From contig JAAZOT010000015.1 in NCBI GenBank assembly GCA_012797605.1, positions 1 through 45,568 on the forward strand: a stretch of DNA of 45,568 nt. The letters are read 5' to 3'. Under the pieces are notes generated by a model. It had not been told where the DNA came from. It did no database searches and saw only the letters and a list, made by a program, of their open reading frames with translations. The position numbers and the translations under genes were made by a program. Every line of letters begins with the position of its first letter. The first letter of the stretch is position 1. Of the stretch, positions 33,955 through 43,385 are shown piece after piece. The DNA comes from Spirochaetales bacterium (GTDB taxonomy: Bacteria; Spirochaetota; JAAYUW01).

Positions 33955-36038
33955 TGGAATTAAATGCTAAACAGTTAGAAGCTGTCCAATCGATACAATT
34001 TCCAACACTTGTAATTGCTGTACCAGGCGCTGGAAAAACAAGGGTAATAGTCGAAAAGTACCTTTATCTTCATAGTTTAGGTTTTTCTCCCGAACGTATA
34101 GTTGCAATAACATTTACGAACAAAGCAGCGAATGAGATGTCTGAAAGATTGAAAAGTAAGATTTCAAGATTTATTGATCATCCTTATATTTCTACAATTC
34201 ATTCTTTTGCTTTAAGATTAATGGTTGAAAATCACAATTTATTCGGATTTAAAAAAGGTTCGACAGTTATCGATGAAGAAGATTCAAAACAGATTATAGA
34301 CGAAATAGTTTCAAGAGAAAAATATTTCATTTCCTCTGAACAGGCTTATGGTTTTATAAATTATGTTAAGGAGACATATCAAAAAGATATTATATTTTAT
34401 TGTTACAAAGATGCTCATCACCTTTTAAATAAAGAATTTAAAGCAAAATCTAGCTTCTTAGATGAATTTAATGATATTGATAAACTAAAAATATCGACCT
34501 TTTGTAAGTATCAAAAATACTTATATGAAAGCAATTTATTTGATTATGCCGATTTGATTTTATATCCCTTATTAACTATGGTTTTGAATTCAGAGATAAA
34601 AGAAAAGATAAGAACTCATTTTGATTATATACTTGTAGATGAATATCAGGATGTGAATAACCTTCAAAATAACTTTTTAATAAACTTATCAAATGGAGCT
34701 AATATTACTGCTGTCGGGGATGAAGACCAATCGATATATGGATTTAGAGGTGCATCAATAGAACCTATAATGAACTTTGAAAAGAATTTTAAAAATGCTA
34801 AAATTATATACATGGATCAAAATTATAGGAGTAAGAAAAAAATTATAGAATGTGCAAATCAGGTAATTGCACAAAATAATATCAGAAGAAACAAGAAAAC
34901 GAAACCAATAAGAGATGAAGAGGGAGATGTTGAGTTAACATCGTTTGAATCTGAATCTCAAATGGTGGATTATATTGTAGATAAGATTGAATACTTAAAT
35001 AAAAAAAATGTACCGTATGATAATATAGCCATTTTAGTTAGGGCAGCATGGTTATTATTAAAAATCCAGAATAAGTTCTTAGAAAAATATATTCCATATA
35101 AAATGCTTAGAGGTGTTAATTTTTTCGAAAGAAAAGAAATAAAAAATGCAATTTATTATGTTACTTTTAAGTTAAATCAGGATAATGAATTCTTATTAAA
35201 GAAAATTTGCAATTATCCAAAAAAGGGAATTGGTCCTAAAACTGTTGAAAAAATAATAGAACAGAGAAAAGACTCATCAAAAACCCTATTTGAAACTGCT
35301 TTAGATTTTAATAATGATAAAGTTAAAGAGTTTTTCAAATTCTTAAATAAATTATTTGGTATTAAAAGCATAGTTAAATTTTTAGAATTATTATTAACTG
35401 AAGGTGGATTTTTAGAGGAGTGGCAAAAAGAGAAGGAAGAAGAATTTTTAGAAAGAAAAGAAAATTTTGATTTATTAATAAGTATTGCTAAAAAAATTGA
35501 AGAAGAAAATGCAGAAAAGAATGAAGATATTTTTCAATCTTTCATATCAAGGGTCATACCATTTTTTAAAAATGAAAATGAGGACAATGGAGTTATCCTA
35601 GGAACTTTGCATTCAGCTAAAGGACTTGAATTTAACGCAGTTTTTTTACCTTATGTAAGCGAAACTATTTTACCATATGTTAGGTACAATAAAACATCAA
35701 ATATCGAAGAGGAAAGAAGGCTTCTTTATGTTGGTATGACAAGAGCTAAAGACTATTTATATATAACCCATTCAAAAAGCATAGAATTAAGATCTTCTGA
35801 ATTAGAAATGAGTGAATTCTTAGATCCTATAATCTCAGAGTTTTTAGTAGAAAAAAAGATTGAAACAAAATATAAAATCGGTGATTATATTGGAACAAAA
35901 GAATATGGGTATGGAAGAGTAACAAATATTAAGTTTTTAAGAACTGGGAAAATAGTTTATATTGTTGAAAATGAAAATGGGATTATGCAGTTTATTGAAG
36001 GTATTCATGAAATAATAAAGAAAGAATCAGATTATTAA
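33954..36038 (+). CDS. pcrA: UvrD/PcrA-like superfamily 1 DNA helicase
   Basis: A 3'-5' DNA helicase for repair and replication restart. All SF1A motifs are visible in 694 residues: Q-motif LNAKQLEAV, Walker A VPGAGKT (~23-29), ITFTNKAANEM, ILVDEYQDVN (motif II), VGDEDQSIYGFRGA (III), NYRSK (IV), LGTLHSAKGLEFNAVFLP (V) and RLLYVGMTRAKDYLYITHS (VI). The C-terminal ~50 residues resemble the PcrA/UvrD tail (GDYIGTKEYGYGRVTNI). It starts inside the stop of the SigH-like gene (TAATG), so the two are translationally coupled, an unusual pairing of sigma factor and helicase. UvrD versus PcrA naming cannot be decided from sequence alone. Confidence 0.93.
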   Translation: MELNAKQLEAVQSIQFPTLVIAVPGAGKTRVIVEKYLYLHSLGFSPERIVAITFTNKAANEMSERLKSKISRFIDHPYISTIHSFALRLMVENHNLFGFKKGSTVIDEEDSKQIIDEIVSREKYFISSEQAYGFINYVKETYQKDIIFYCYKDAHHLLNKEFKAKSSFLDEFNDIDKLKISTFCKYQKYLYESNLFDYADLILYPLLTMVLNSEIKEKIRTHFDYILVDEYQDVNNLQNNFLINLSNGANITAVGDEDQSIYGFRGASIEPIMNFEKNFKNAKIIYMDQNYRSKKKIIECANQVIAQNNIRRNKKTKPIRDEEGDVELTSFESESQMVDYIVDKIEYLNKKNVPYDNIAILVRAAWLLLKIQNKFLEKYIPYKMLRGVNFFERKEIKNAIYYVTFKLNQDNEFLLKKICNYPKKGIGPKTVEKIIEQRKDSSKTLFETALDFNNDKVKEFFKFLNKLFGIKSIVKFLELLLTEGGFLEEWQKEKEEEFLERKENFDLLISIAKKIEEENAEKNEDIFQSFISRVIPFFKNENEDNGVILGTLHSAKGLEFNAVFLPYVSETILPYVRYNKTSNIEEERRLLYVGMTRAKDYLYITHSKSIELRSSELEMSEFLDPIISEFLVEKKIETKYKIGDYIGTKEYGYGRVTNIKFLRTGKIVYIVENENGIMQFIEGIHEIIKKESDY

Positions 36039-36067
36039 TAAAAGAGATTAATTATAGGGGATTATTT

Positions 36068-36862
36068 ATGGGAAACTTACAAAAAGAACTTGAAAAGATA
36101 GGAATAACTAAAAATAATAATAATTCAGAATATTCTTTAAATAATATTAAAAGGTCAGATGGAAGGAAATGGAATGAAGTAAGACCAATAATTTTAGAAC
36201 CAAATTATATTAAAAATTCGGATGGATCTTGCTTGATATCTTATGGTAATACAAAAGTTATATGTACTGCCATGATTTCTGAAGAAGTACCTATTTTCGC
36301 AAAAGAAAAAGGGATTGGTTGGTTAACTTCCGAATATAGTATGCTTCCAGGTTCTACCTTGAAAAGAAAATCAAGAGATAGGAATAAAATAGATGGTCGA
36401 AGCGTAGAAATTCAAAGATTAATAGGGAGATCTATCCGGGGTGGAATAGATTTGACATGTTTCCCTGGTTATTCTATTTATATTGATACAGATGTGATAA
36501 ATGCAGATGGAGGAACTAGAACAGCATCAATAACTGGTGGTTTTGTTGCTGCTGCTTTAGCCTTTAAAAAATATTTATTGAAAGGATTAATAAAGGTAAA
36601 TCCAATAAAAAATTATGTTGCAGCAATATCGATAGGGATAGTAGATGGAAATATTTTGCTAGATTTAATGTATGAAGAGGATGAAAAAGCATATTGTGAT
36701 ATGAATGTCGTAGCTACAGATAGTGGAGAACTTATAGATGTTTCTGCTGGAAGTGGGGGAGAGTCTTTTGGGAAAAATCAATTTTTAAAAATGCTTGATG
36801 TGGCTATTGAACAGGTAGTCAGAATTACCCAAATTCAAAAAACAATAGTTGCTGAATCTTAA
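36068..36862 (+). CDS. rph: Ribonuclease PH
   Basis: RNase PH is a phosphate-dependent 3'-5' exoribonuclease that trims tRNA 3' ends. Typical segments are RSDGRKWNEVRPI, VICTAMISEEVP, GWLTSEYSMLPGST, DGRSVEIQRLIGRSIRGGI, DVINADGGTRTASITGGF and the C-terminal GSGGESFG. Length 264 is about 20 above the norm because of an Asn-rich N-terminal extension (~1-26). The GGGG ribosome-binding site 8 nt before the ATG supports this start. The reading frame stays open for a further 51 codons after the TAA stop (see findings). It is convergent with nth. Confidence 0.95.
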   Translation: MGNLQKELEKIGITKNNNNSEYSLNNIKRSDGRKWNEVRPIILEPNYIKNSDGSCLISYGNTKVICTAMISEEVPIFAKEKGIGWLTSEYSMLPGSTLKRKSRDRNKIDGRSVEIQRLIGRSIRGGIDLTCFPGYSIYIDTDVINADGGTRTASITGGFVAAALAFKKYLLKGLIKVNPIKNYVAAISIGIVDGNILLDLMYEEDEKAYCDMNVVATDSGELIDVSAGSGGESFGKNQFLKMLDVAIEQVVRITQIQKTIVAES

Positions 36863-36925
36863 AACTTATTTCATTTTAGTTATTTTTATAAAATTAAATA
36901 TTTTTATAGAAACTTTTATATTTTA

Positions 36926-36969
36926 GTTCGCAGAATCTCTTCTTTGAAATATGGTTTCAAAAAGCGAAT
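36926..36969 (+). other. Nested inverted repeats between rph and nth
   Basis: GTTCGC (36926-36931) can pair with GCGAAT (36964-36969), and inside them TTGAAA (36944-36949) pairs with TTTCAA (36955-36960). The 204-nt convergent gap has a locally higher GC and coding-like texture from about 36925 to 37018. No T-run follows, so it is not a clear terminator. It could be a structured 3' end, a small RNA or a gene remnant; unknown. Confidence 0.3.
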
Positions 36970-37066
36970 CTTTTATAATTCTGAAGTCGAATCAACAGGC
37001 CAGCAAGTAGTTGAATAGTATATTAGAAAAATAAAAATAAATTAAATCAAAGATCAAATTATGATT

Positions 37067-37768
37067 TTACCTAGATTTTTTAACATTAATTCTTTTACAA
37101 TATCGTGTTATGACACATTTAGAACAGAATGGTGAAATGGGAGTACAAATATTTTGACCAAAGGTAACAAGTAGTCTATTGTATATTTCCCAGTAAGATT
37201 TTGGCAAAATCAACCTAAGTGCCATTTCTGTCTCATAAGTACTGCTTGTTTTTACGACTCCAAGACGATTGGAGATTCTATGAACATGAGTATCTACACA
37301 TAAGCCTTCCTTATTAAATCCAACAGCAAGTAAAAGGTTAGCAGTTTTCCTTCCAACACCAGGTAATTTTAAAAGTTCTTCCATTTTTTCTGGTACTTTT
37401 GAGTTATAATTTTCATATAAGATTTGTGAAGTTCTTTTAATATTTTTTGCTTTTACTTTATAAAATCCTGCAGGATAAATAAGTGAAGCAATTTGGTCCT
37501 CATTAAGTAATGATAGTTTTTCTGGATTATTTGCCACAGAGAATAATCTTCTTGAAACTTTATAAGTTACTTCATCTTTTGTTCTTGCGGAAATAATTGT
37601 GGATATGAGTATTTCAAAAACTGATGCTCCTTCCTCTTTTATTTTTGATACAGAAGGGAGGTTTTCATTTTGGAAGTAAGAGGAAAGTTTTTGAATAATT
37701 TCACTGAATAATCGATTGTAATCAATTTTGTTACTTTTGTGTTCCGTAAAGTCTGTCTCCAAAATCAC
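37067..37768 (-). CDS. nth: Endonuclease III
   Basis: Endonuclease III is a base-excision-repair glycosylase/AP lyase for oxidised pyrimidines. Visible are the helix-hairpin-helix [13 protein letters not shown] with the catalytic Lys (~135-147), the catalytic Asp in [14 protein letters not shown], and the 4Fe-4S loop with exact C-x6-C-x2-C-x5-C spacing ([17 protein letters not shown]). Length 233 is slightly above the E. coli enzyme (211). The start is a GTG at 37768, inside upp, giving a 38-nt overlap; a TTG two codons later is possible and no ATG fits. Coupling to upp is likely. Confidence 0.92.
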   Translation of the reverse strand: MILETDFTEHKSNKIDYNRLFSEIIQKLSSYFQNENLPSVSKIKEEGASVFEILISTIISARTKDEVTYKVSRRLFSVANNPEKLSLLNEDQIASLIYPAGFYKVKAKNIKRTSQILYENYNSKVPEKMEELLKLPGVGRKTANLLLAVGFNKEGLCVDTHVHRISNRLGVVKTSSTYETEMALRLILPKSYWEIYNRLLVTFGQNICTPISPFCSKCVITRYCKRINVKKSR

Positions 37769-38363
37769 CCAAACCAGGGAGTATGTATTTCTTATAGTTA
37801 AGCTGTCTATCTAAGGATGCAGTGTATATCTTAACATCGGGATAATTTTCTAAAATTAATTTTACTCCTTCAGGGGCAGCAACTATACATATTATTATGA
37901 TTTTTTTGGGTTTGTACTGCTTTATTTCATCTATGGCTTTTTGTAAAGAGCCTCCTGTGGCAAGCATTGGATCAGCGATAAATACCAATTTGTTAGAAAG
38001 ATCTGGAAGTTTAGAATAATATCCCTTAGCAATGGCTGTTGATTCATCTCTTTGAAAACCCATATAGCCGACATTAACATTAGGAAACAATTCTAAAATT
38101 GCGTCTATCATACCAAGACCAGCTCTTAGTATAGGAATTAATACTATTTCGTTATCTATAATGAAGCCTTCAGTTTTTTCTAAAGGGGTTTCCACATTTT
38201 TCTTTTTTAATTCTATTTCTTTAGCAGCTTCAAAACATAAAAGTAATGTTAATTTCTTGGTTAAAGTTCGAAAAAGGGCTGGTTTTGTAGTTTTGTCTCT
38301 TAAATGGTAAAGATAATGATGTACTAATGGATTTGAAACTACTATTAGATTGTCTTCTTGCAT
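37731..38363 (-). CDS. upp: Uracil phosphoribosyltransferase
   Basis: Upp converts uracil and PRPP to UMP in pyrimidine salvage. The product has [16 protein letters not shown] at the start, [14 protein letters not shown], the PRPP-binding [17 protein letters not shown] (~132-148) and the uracil-binding C-terminus [14 protein letters not shown]. Length 210 is standard. An AAGGT ribosome-binding site lies before the ATG. It is first in a two-gene unit with nth, 54 nt after the preceding unknown gene on the same strand. Confidence 0.96.
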   Translation of the reverse strand: MQEDNLIVVSNPLVHHYLYHLRDKTTKPALFRTLTKKLTLLLCFEAAKEIELKKKNVETPLEKTEGFIIDNEIVLIPILRAGLGMIDAILELFPNVNVGYMGFQRDESTAIAKGYYSKLPDLSNKLVFIADPMLATGGSLQKAIDEIKQYKPKKIIIICIVAAPEGVKLILENYPDVKIYTASLDRQLNYKKYILPGLGDFGDRLYGTQK

Positions 38364-38417
38364 AAAAGTACCTTAATATAATAAAAATTAATTATATATA
38401 ATTTAATATTTTAATAT

Positions 38418-39950
38418 TTAAGTTTGCATATAGCTTTCTAATATATTTTTCACTAGTTTGATTTTTTCATTATAGTTCTTTAATGTTTTATAGGTATTCA
38501 TATCTATGATTGACAATAGATTTGAAATTTTTGATTGATCTTTACTATCAATCTGGTTAAATATAGTTTCAAATACAAGGTGAAATTGATTAAGGAAAAC
38601 TAAGCCCTCTTGAATTAAATTTTGAACATTTCTATTTGAATTCATTATTACATTAACAACATTGTTTTTTTGCGATGAAGATTTAATTATCGAATCCGGC
38701 TTTTTTTGAAGAAGCGAATAGTACTTTTTCAAATCCTCAAATGAGGCTTCTATATCATTTATTTTATCAACAAATGAGGAACCCTCATGAAATAAGTTAT
38801 TGATACTTTCTCTTAATGATTCATCATCATATTGAGCTTTAAATATAAAGGAATTTAGGTTTGATTTTATTTTGCCTTCCCATATATATATTATAAAAGT
38901 TCTGAAGATTTCAAAAGGTTTTACAAAAATAAGCGAAGGTAGTAGATTGCTTGAAAAAAGAGTAGAAACCTCTTCATTATATACTTCACTTTTAATAAGT
39001 TGCATATCTGAAAATAAGGTTTTTGTTATAAGGTTAATGTTTTTGTTCTTTTCATTATTTTTATATATAATTAAATAGTTTTCAATATTTTTTATTTTTT
39101 CATTTATCATTTTTAAGACATATGTCTCATTATGAGGAATTATCTTGATCTTATAATCAACCTCTTCTTTTAATGCCTTTATAATAATTTCGAATTTTGT
39201 AAAATTAAACTTGTCATTTAATATTTTTATTATTTTTTGAAGTTCTTTCTTAATTTTTGATTCATCAAAAGTAAAGTTCGGATCTTTTTCAGAATATTTT
39301 CTTAAATATGTTGTCAATACAGTAATTATCGATTCATCTATATTGGTATTTGCAATAATAAAACTTAAATCTTCAAATGCCGAGATAAATCTCGGAGAAA
39401 TTTTTATGTCATTGAAATTTAAACTTTTTTTGATTTGAGTAGAATTGAAAGATGGATTAAAAATTAAAAATAGTTCATTATAATTATGATTCACTAACTC
39501 GTAAAGTTGTTTAATTTTATTTATAGAACTATCAATCTCATTTGCAATAGTTGGTTTTAAATAGGACTTAATGTATTGGATCATCTTTTGATAGTATTTT
39601 TCTGCTTTTTCAAAACCATACTTATTAATTACTTCATCAACTCTGTCTTTTTCAAGCATCATTATATATGTGGCGACTTCTTTTGGTAGAAAAATATTGA
39701 GTATTAAAACTATAAAAGTTTCAAATATTTTTTTATTTAAGAAAAGATGATATAATGGTTTTTCGAAGTATTGACATGAGACATATAGTGAATATAAATC
39801 ATGAGCGAAACTTCCATAGAAAATTAATTTGGAAGGGTTGTAGTATTTAGGGATAAAATCTTTAATTTCTTTTTTAATCTTTTTTAGTTTTGCATAAGGA
39901 GTATCAGATTTTGGGGTGAATAAATCAAATAAAAAACTTAAAAAAGGCAT
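38418..39950 (-). CDS. Large cytoplasmic protein of unknown function, possibly spirochaete-specific
   Basis: I do not recognise this 510-residue protein with confidence. It has no signal peptide, no clear membrane span and no enzyme motif. It is mostly helical, rich in Lys, Asn, Ile and Phe. The N-terminal PFLSFLFDLFTPKSDTPYAKLKKIKKEI might be a short amphipathic membrane-associating helix. A middle section (KNYNEK-like, 200-300) is Asn/Lys-rich. Size and character recall the large 'DUF5312'-type hypotheticals I associate with Treponema and relatives, but this is a weak impression. It is the first gene of a minus-strand unit with upp and nth and is divergent from dinB across 45 nt. Confidence 0.6.
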   Translation of the reverse strand: MPFLSFLFDLFTPKSDTPYAKLKKIKKEIKDFIPKYYNPSKLIFYGSFAHDLYSLYVSCQYFEKPLYHLFLNKKIFETFIVLILNIFLPKEVATYIMMLEKDRVDEVINKYGFEKAEKYYQKMIQYIKSYLKPTIANEIDSSINKIKQLYELVNHNYNELFLIFNPSFNSTQIKKSLNFNDIKISPRFISAFEDLSFIIANTNIDESIITVLTTYLRKYSEKDPNFTFDESKIKKELQKIIKILNDKFNFTKFEIIIKALKEEVDYKIKIIPHNETYVLKMINEKIKNIENYLIIYKNNEKNKNINLITKTLFSDMQLIKSEVYNEEVSTLFSSNLLPSLIFVKPFEIFRTFIIYIWEGKIKSNLNSFIFKAQYDDESLRESINNLFHEGSSFVDKINDIEASFEDLKKYYSLLQKKPDSIIKSSSQKNNVVNVIMNSNRNVQNLIQEGLVFLNQFHLVFETIFNQIDSKDQSKISNLLSIIDMNTYKTLKNYNEKIKLVKNILESYMQT

Positions 39951-39995
39951 TTTGCTTTACTCAATCTAAAGATAGGGTAATATTATTTTAGAAAA

Positions 39996-41165
39996 ATGCA
40001 ATATCAAAAGAGAAGAATAGCTCATTTGGATTTAGATGCTTTTTTCGCTTCAGTTGAAATAAGAGATAATCCCTTGTTAAGAGGAAAACCAATTATAATT
40101 GGAAATAAACCACCTGCAAGGGGAGTAGTTTCGACTTGTTCTTATGAAGCAAGGAAGTATGGAGTAAGATCTGGAATGCCAGTAACAACTGCACAAATTT
40201 TATGTCCTCAAGCAATTTTTATTAAACCAGATATTTCAAAATATGTTAATCAATCAAAAGAAATATTTGAAATCCTAAAAAATTTTTCCTCTTGTATAGA
40301 TAAAGTCGGTATAGATGAGGGTTACTTAGATTTAACAGGAATGGTACCTCTTTACAAAAGTTATGAAGAATTAGTAAAGACTATAAAAAAAACAATATTC
40401 GATAAATTTAAGCTAACATGTTCTATAGGAGTCAGTTCATCACCATTTATTTCTAAAATGGCTTCCGATAGATGTAAACCCGATGGTATGTTGATATTAA
40501 AACCAGAAGAAGAAGAAGATTTTTTAATGTCAAGTCCAGTTCAAACCATACCTTTTTTTGGCAAGAAAACAGTATCAATATTAGAAAGTCTTGGAATAAA
40601 ATATTTTAAAGAGATTTATAATTACGATTTACCATTTTTAATAAAAAAATTAGGTTCATTTATAGAATGCTTTTATTTAAAAAAATTTTTAAATGAAAAA
40701 ATTAAAGAAGAAAAGTCTGAAACCAAATCATTTTCAACAGAAACTACCTTTGAGCAAGATATAGATTATAACGAGGATATATTTAACTTGATTTCAAATT
40801 TTGCTGAAGAATTAGCTCAAAAGCTTAGGGATGAAGGTTATAAAGCAACTACAATAACAGCTAAAATAAGAGATGAAAATTTTGAGACATATCAAAAACA
40901 AATTACTATAAAAGAACCTACATTTAATGAGAATGATATTGCAAATTTTGCTTATGTAAATTTAGAAAGTCTTGTGAAATCAAAAATTAAGAATAAAAAG
41001 ATAAGACTAATTGGTATAAAGGTTTCAGGGTTGATTAAAGATAGTTCTAATCTTTTCGATATGATAGGAAAAGATGATATAATTTACAGGAAAATTGATG
41101 AGTTAAATAAAAAGTTTGGGAAACCACTTATAAAAAAAGGGATTATATGGAGAAAAAAAGATTAA
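39996..41165 (+). CDS. dinB: DNA polymerase IV (Y-family)
   Basis: A translesion polymerase of 389 residues. Catalytic motifs are HLDLDAFFASVE (metal Asp, ~10-21) and KVGIDEGYLDLTG (~104-116), where the usual S-x-DEAYLD is GIDEGYLD: the Asp-Glu pair is kept and Ala is Gly. Also visible are RGVVSTCSYEARKYGVRSGMP and CSIGVSSSPFISKMASDRCKPDG, then the helix-hairpin-helix IPFFGKKTVSILESLGI and the little-finger domain. No beta-clamp-binding motif is obvious at the C-terminus. The ribosome-binding site before the ATG is weak. It overlaps the next gene by 19 nt. No SOS box is seen nearby. Confidence 0.93.
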   Translation: MQYQKRRIAHLDLDAFFASVEIRDNPLLRGKPIIIGNKPPARGVVSTCSYEARKYGVRSGMPVTTAQILCPQAIFIKPDISKYVNQSKEIFEILKNFSSCIDKVGIDEGYLDLTGMVPLYKSYEELVKTIKKTIFDKFKLTCSIGVSSSPFISKMASDRCKPDGMLILKPEEEEDFLMSSPVQTIPFFGKKTVSILESLGIKYFKEIYNYDLPFLIKKLGSFIECFYLKKFLNEKIKEEKSETKSFSTETTFEQDIDYNEDIFNLISNFAEELAQKLRDEGYKATTITAKIRDENFETYQKQITIKEPTFNENDIANFAYVNLESLVKSKIKNKKIRLIGIKVSGLIKDSSNLFDMIGKDDIIYRKIDELNKKFGKPLIKKGIIWRKKD

Positions 41166-43315
41166 TAATCCTTGGTGGGTCAATGTTTGAGTTGCCTCTT
41201 TTGTTAAAAGCCAAGGAAATGGGCTATTTTATATATCTTGTCGATATAGATTCCAAGGCGGTAGGTCATAGTGTGTCGGATTTTTCTATAAATTTAAGTA
41301 CAAGAGATATAGAATCTATAAAAAGGTTTATAGATACGCTTTCTCCTTCTGAACTATCTGAGATCCAAGGAATTGGTTCTGTAGACTCTGATGTTCATGC
41401 AACAATCGCAGCTTTATCTAGTCATCTAAACTTAAAGCATTTTAATTACACGATATCAGAATTGATAACTAATAAATATAAACTTTATAATTTAATGAAG
41501 GGGTACAATGAAAAAGGGTTTTTCCCTGGTCTTTCTATAATACCGTCAGAGATATTCTGGTTTTACAATTTGAATCTTGAAAATAAAAGTTCAAATCAGA
41601 TAGTTTTAAAACCAACGGAGAATATGGGGGGACTAGGTGTCATAAAAGCAAAGAATAATGATGTTTATGATTCTTTTATGTACTCAAAAAAGCATTCACC
41701 AACTGGAGAGGTATTAGTACAGCCTTTTATTGAAGGAGATACATATAAAGTTCAATTTTTAATAGGTGAAAAAAATATAGCTATTTTGAACCTTTGGAAA
41801 ATTACAAATATGGATTCCAATTTTTTAATTGAAAGGAAAAGAGAAGATAAAGTCTCAAGAAAAATTGCTCAGCTTCTTATTGATTACTCATTAGATATTA
41901 TTCAAAGGTTAAAAATTCATCATATGCCATGTGAGATAAAATATATTGTAAGTGAAGGGAAATTATATTTTTTAGATATAAATCTTAGACTTGAAGGAGG
42001 ATTCTTTATTGATGATAGATATCATAACTATCTCGATTATGATATTTTAACAAATTATATATCTACGATTATTGGAAAAGAACCAGAGGTTAGATCTTTA
42101 GAAAAATTAGCAAGTTTTCAAAAAGATAGAAGTTGTCTTTCCTTATATAAAATTTATTTTAGAGAGACTCCTATTTTAACAGAAAACAATTTTTATTCTT
42201 TTTCAATTAAAAGAGAATTACCTGATGTCCTTTCTTCGAAATATTATGATAAAATCTATTATTCTTTTTCTAATAAAAAGCAAAAGCTAAAGATAATTTA
42301 TAAGGCAAAAGAGGAATCATATGAAAAGGAGATTCTTGTAAAAGCCGTCAAAAATTTTGCTGGTAGATGTAAAGTTTGTAAGATATGCGATGGATTGGGT
42401 TGCATTGGTGAATTACCAGGCATGGGAGGAGCTTATAGAAATGAAGCATTTATTTCAAATTATTATGATTTAAGAGCAACGCCACTAAAAGTTGAGTTGT
42501 TAAATAATAAAACTTTTAATTTTAAGAACAATTTATTTGGGAAAAATCTTCAAATTCCGATTGGAATTGCCCCTATTTCAGGAGTTGTATCAAATCTTGG
42601 TGGAGTTTTAGACGAAGAGGAATATTATAATTCAATATTACAAGGAGCTATTGAATCTAGAATATTGGGGTTTATTGGTGATGGATCAAGTGATGATAAA
42701 TACTTACAAATGTCAAAAATTCTAGAAAAAGTCAATTATGATGGGATAATTACATTAAAACCAAGATATCCTTTAGATAAAATGATAAAAAAGTTAAAAT
42801 ATTTTGAACAAACTCCTATTAATGCAATCGCAATAGATATAGATTCAGTTATTTTACCTACCATGAAAAAAAGTGACGTAAAGATAGAAAGATATAGTAT
42901 AGAAGATATTGCAATATTAAGAGAGGCTACAAATAAAAAATTAATAATAAAAGGAATAAGTAATACATACGATTGTTTAAAACTTGCAAAGTACGGAATA
43001 AATTCAATAATAATATCAAATCATGGTGGAAGAACTTTGTCTTCGATGCAATCTACGATAAAAATATTGCAAAGTATCGATATAGAATTTATAAAGAGAG
43101 AATTTCCTAATTTCTTAATTGGTTTTGATGGTGGGGTTAGAAATGGCGAAGATATAGTAAAAGTCCTGTTATACAATATAGATTTCGTTTTAATAGGTAG
43201 ACCTTTTGCAATTTATGCGGCAGGAGGGGGTAAAGAAGGGATAAAATTACTTGTAAATAAATATCTTACAGAGTTTAATGATACACTTAAACTAATCCCA
43301 TTTATTCAAAAGTAA
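41147..43315 (+). CDS. ATP-grasp ligase / FMN-dependent alpha-hydroxyacid dehydrogenase fusion
   Basis: A 722-residue two-enzyme fusion. The N-terminal ~390 residues are an ATP-grasp protein: a pre-ATP-grasp Rossmann domain (RLIILGGSMFELPLLLKAKEMGY), IVLKPTENMGGLGV with Lys155 as ATP ligand, LVQPFIEGD, and the metal site in CEIKYI...FLDINLRLEGGF. From ~405 a cysteine cluster (Cys408, 411, 414, 419) leads into an FMN alpha-hydroxyacid oxidase fold: PIGIAPISGVV, SNHGGRTL with catalytic His626, FDGGVRNGEDIVK (Asp661, Arg665) and LIGRPFAIYAAGGG. The second half alone resembles Firmicute/Treponema alpha-hydroxyacid oxidising proteins with the same Cys cluster. The fusion suggests sequential oxidation and ligation on one metabolite (inference). 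AAGGG ribosome-binding site inside dinB. Confidence 0.82.
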   Translation: MEKKRLIILGGSMFELPLLLKAKEMGYFIYLVDIDSKAVGHSVSDFSINLSTRDIESIKRFIDTLSPSELSEIQGIGSVDSDVHATIAALSSHLNLKHFNYTISELITNKYKLYNLMKGYNEKGFFPGLSIIPSEIFWFYNLNLENKSSNQIVLKPTENMGGLGVIKAKNNDVYDSFMYSKKHSPTGEVLVQPFIEGDTYKVQFLIGEKNIAILNLWKITNMDSNFLIERKREDKVSRKIAQLLIDYSLDIIQRLKIHHMPCEIKYIVSEGKLYFLDINLRLEGGFFIDDRYHNYLDYDILTNYISTIIGKEPEVRSLEKLASFQKDRSCLSLYKIYFRETPILTENNFYSFSIKRELPDVLSSKYYDKIYYSFSNKKQKLKIIYKAKEESYEKEILVKAVKNFAGRCKVCKICDGLGCIGELPGMGGAYRNEAFISNYYDLRATPLKVELLNNKTFNFKNNLFGKNLQIPIGIAPISGVVSNLGGVLDEEEYYNSILQGAIESRILGFIGDGSSDDKYLQMSKILEKVNYDGIITLKPRYPLDKMIKKLKYFEQTPINAIAIDIDSVILPTMKKSDVKIERYSIEDIAILREATNKKLIIKGISNTYDCLKLAKYGINSIIISNHGGRTLSSMQSTIKILQSIDIEFIKREFPNFLIGFDGGVRNGEDIVKVLLYNIDFVLIGRPFAIYAAGGGKEGIKLLVNKYLTEFNDTLKLIPFIQK

Positions 43316-43385
43316 AAAGAAAAAACTATAAAATATCAATCTTGAAATTTTACTAAAAATTTATAAATTTCATTTGAGGTAGTAA

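Noticed and set aside
36926-36969. Possible tRNA or small stable RNA between rph and nth
   Set aside because: No cloverleaf or known RNA consensus fits; only nested short stems are visible, so it is left as an unexplained structure.
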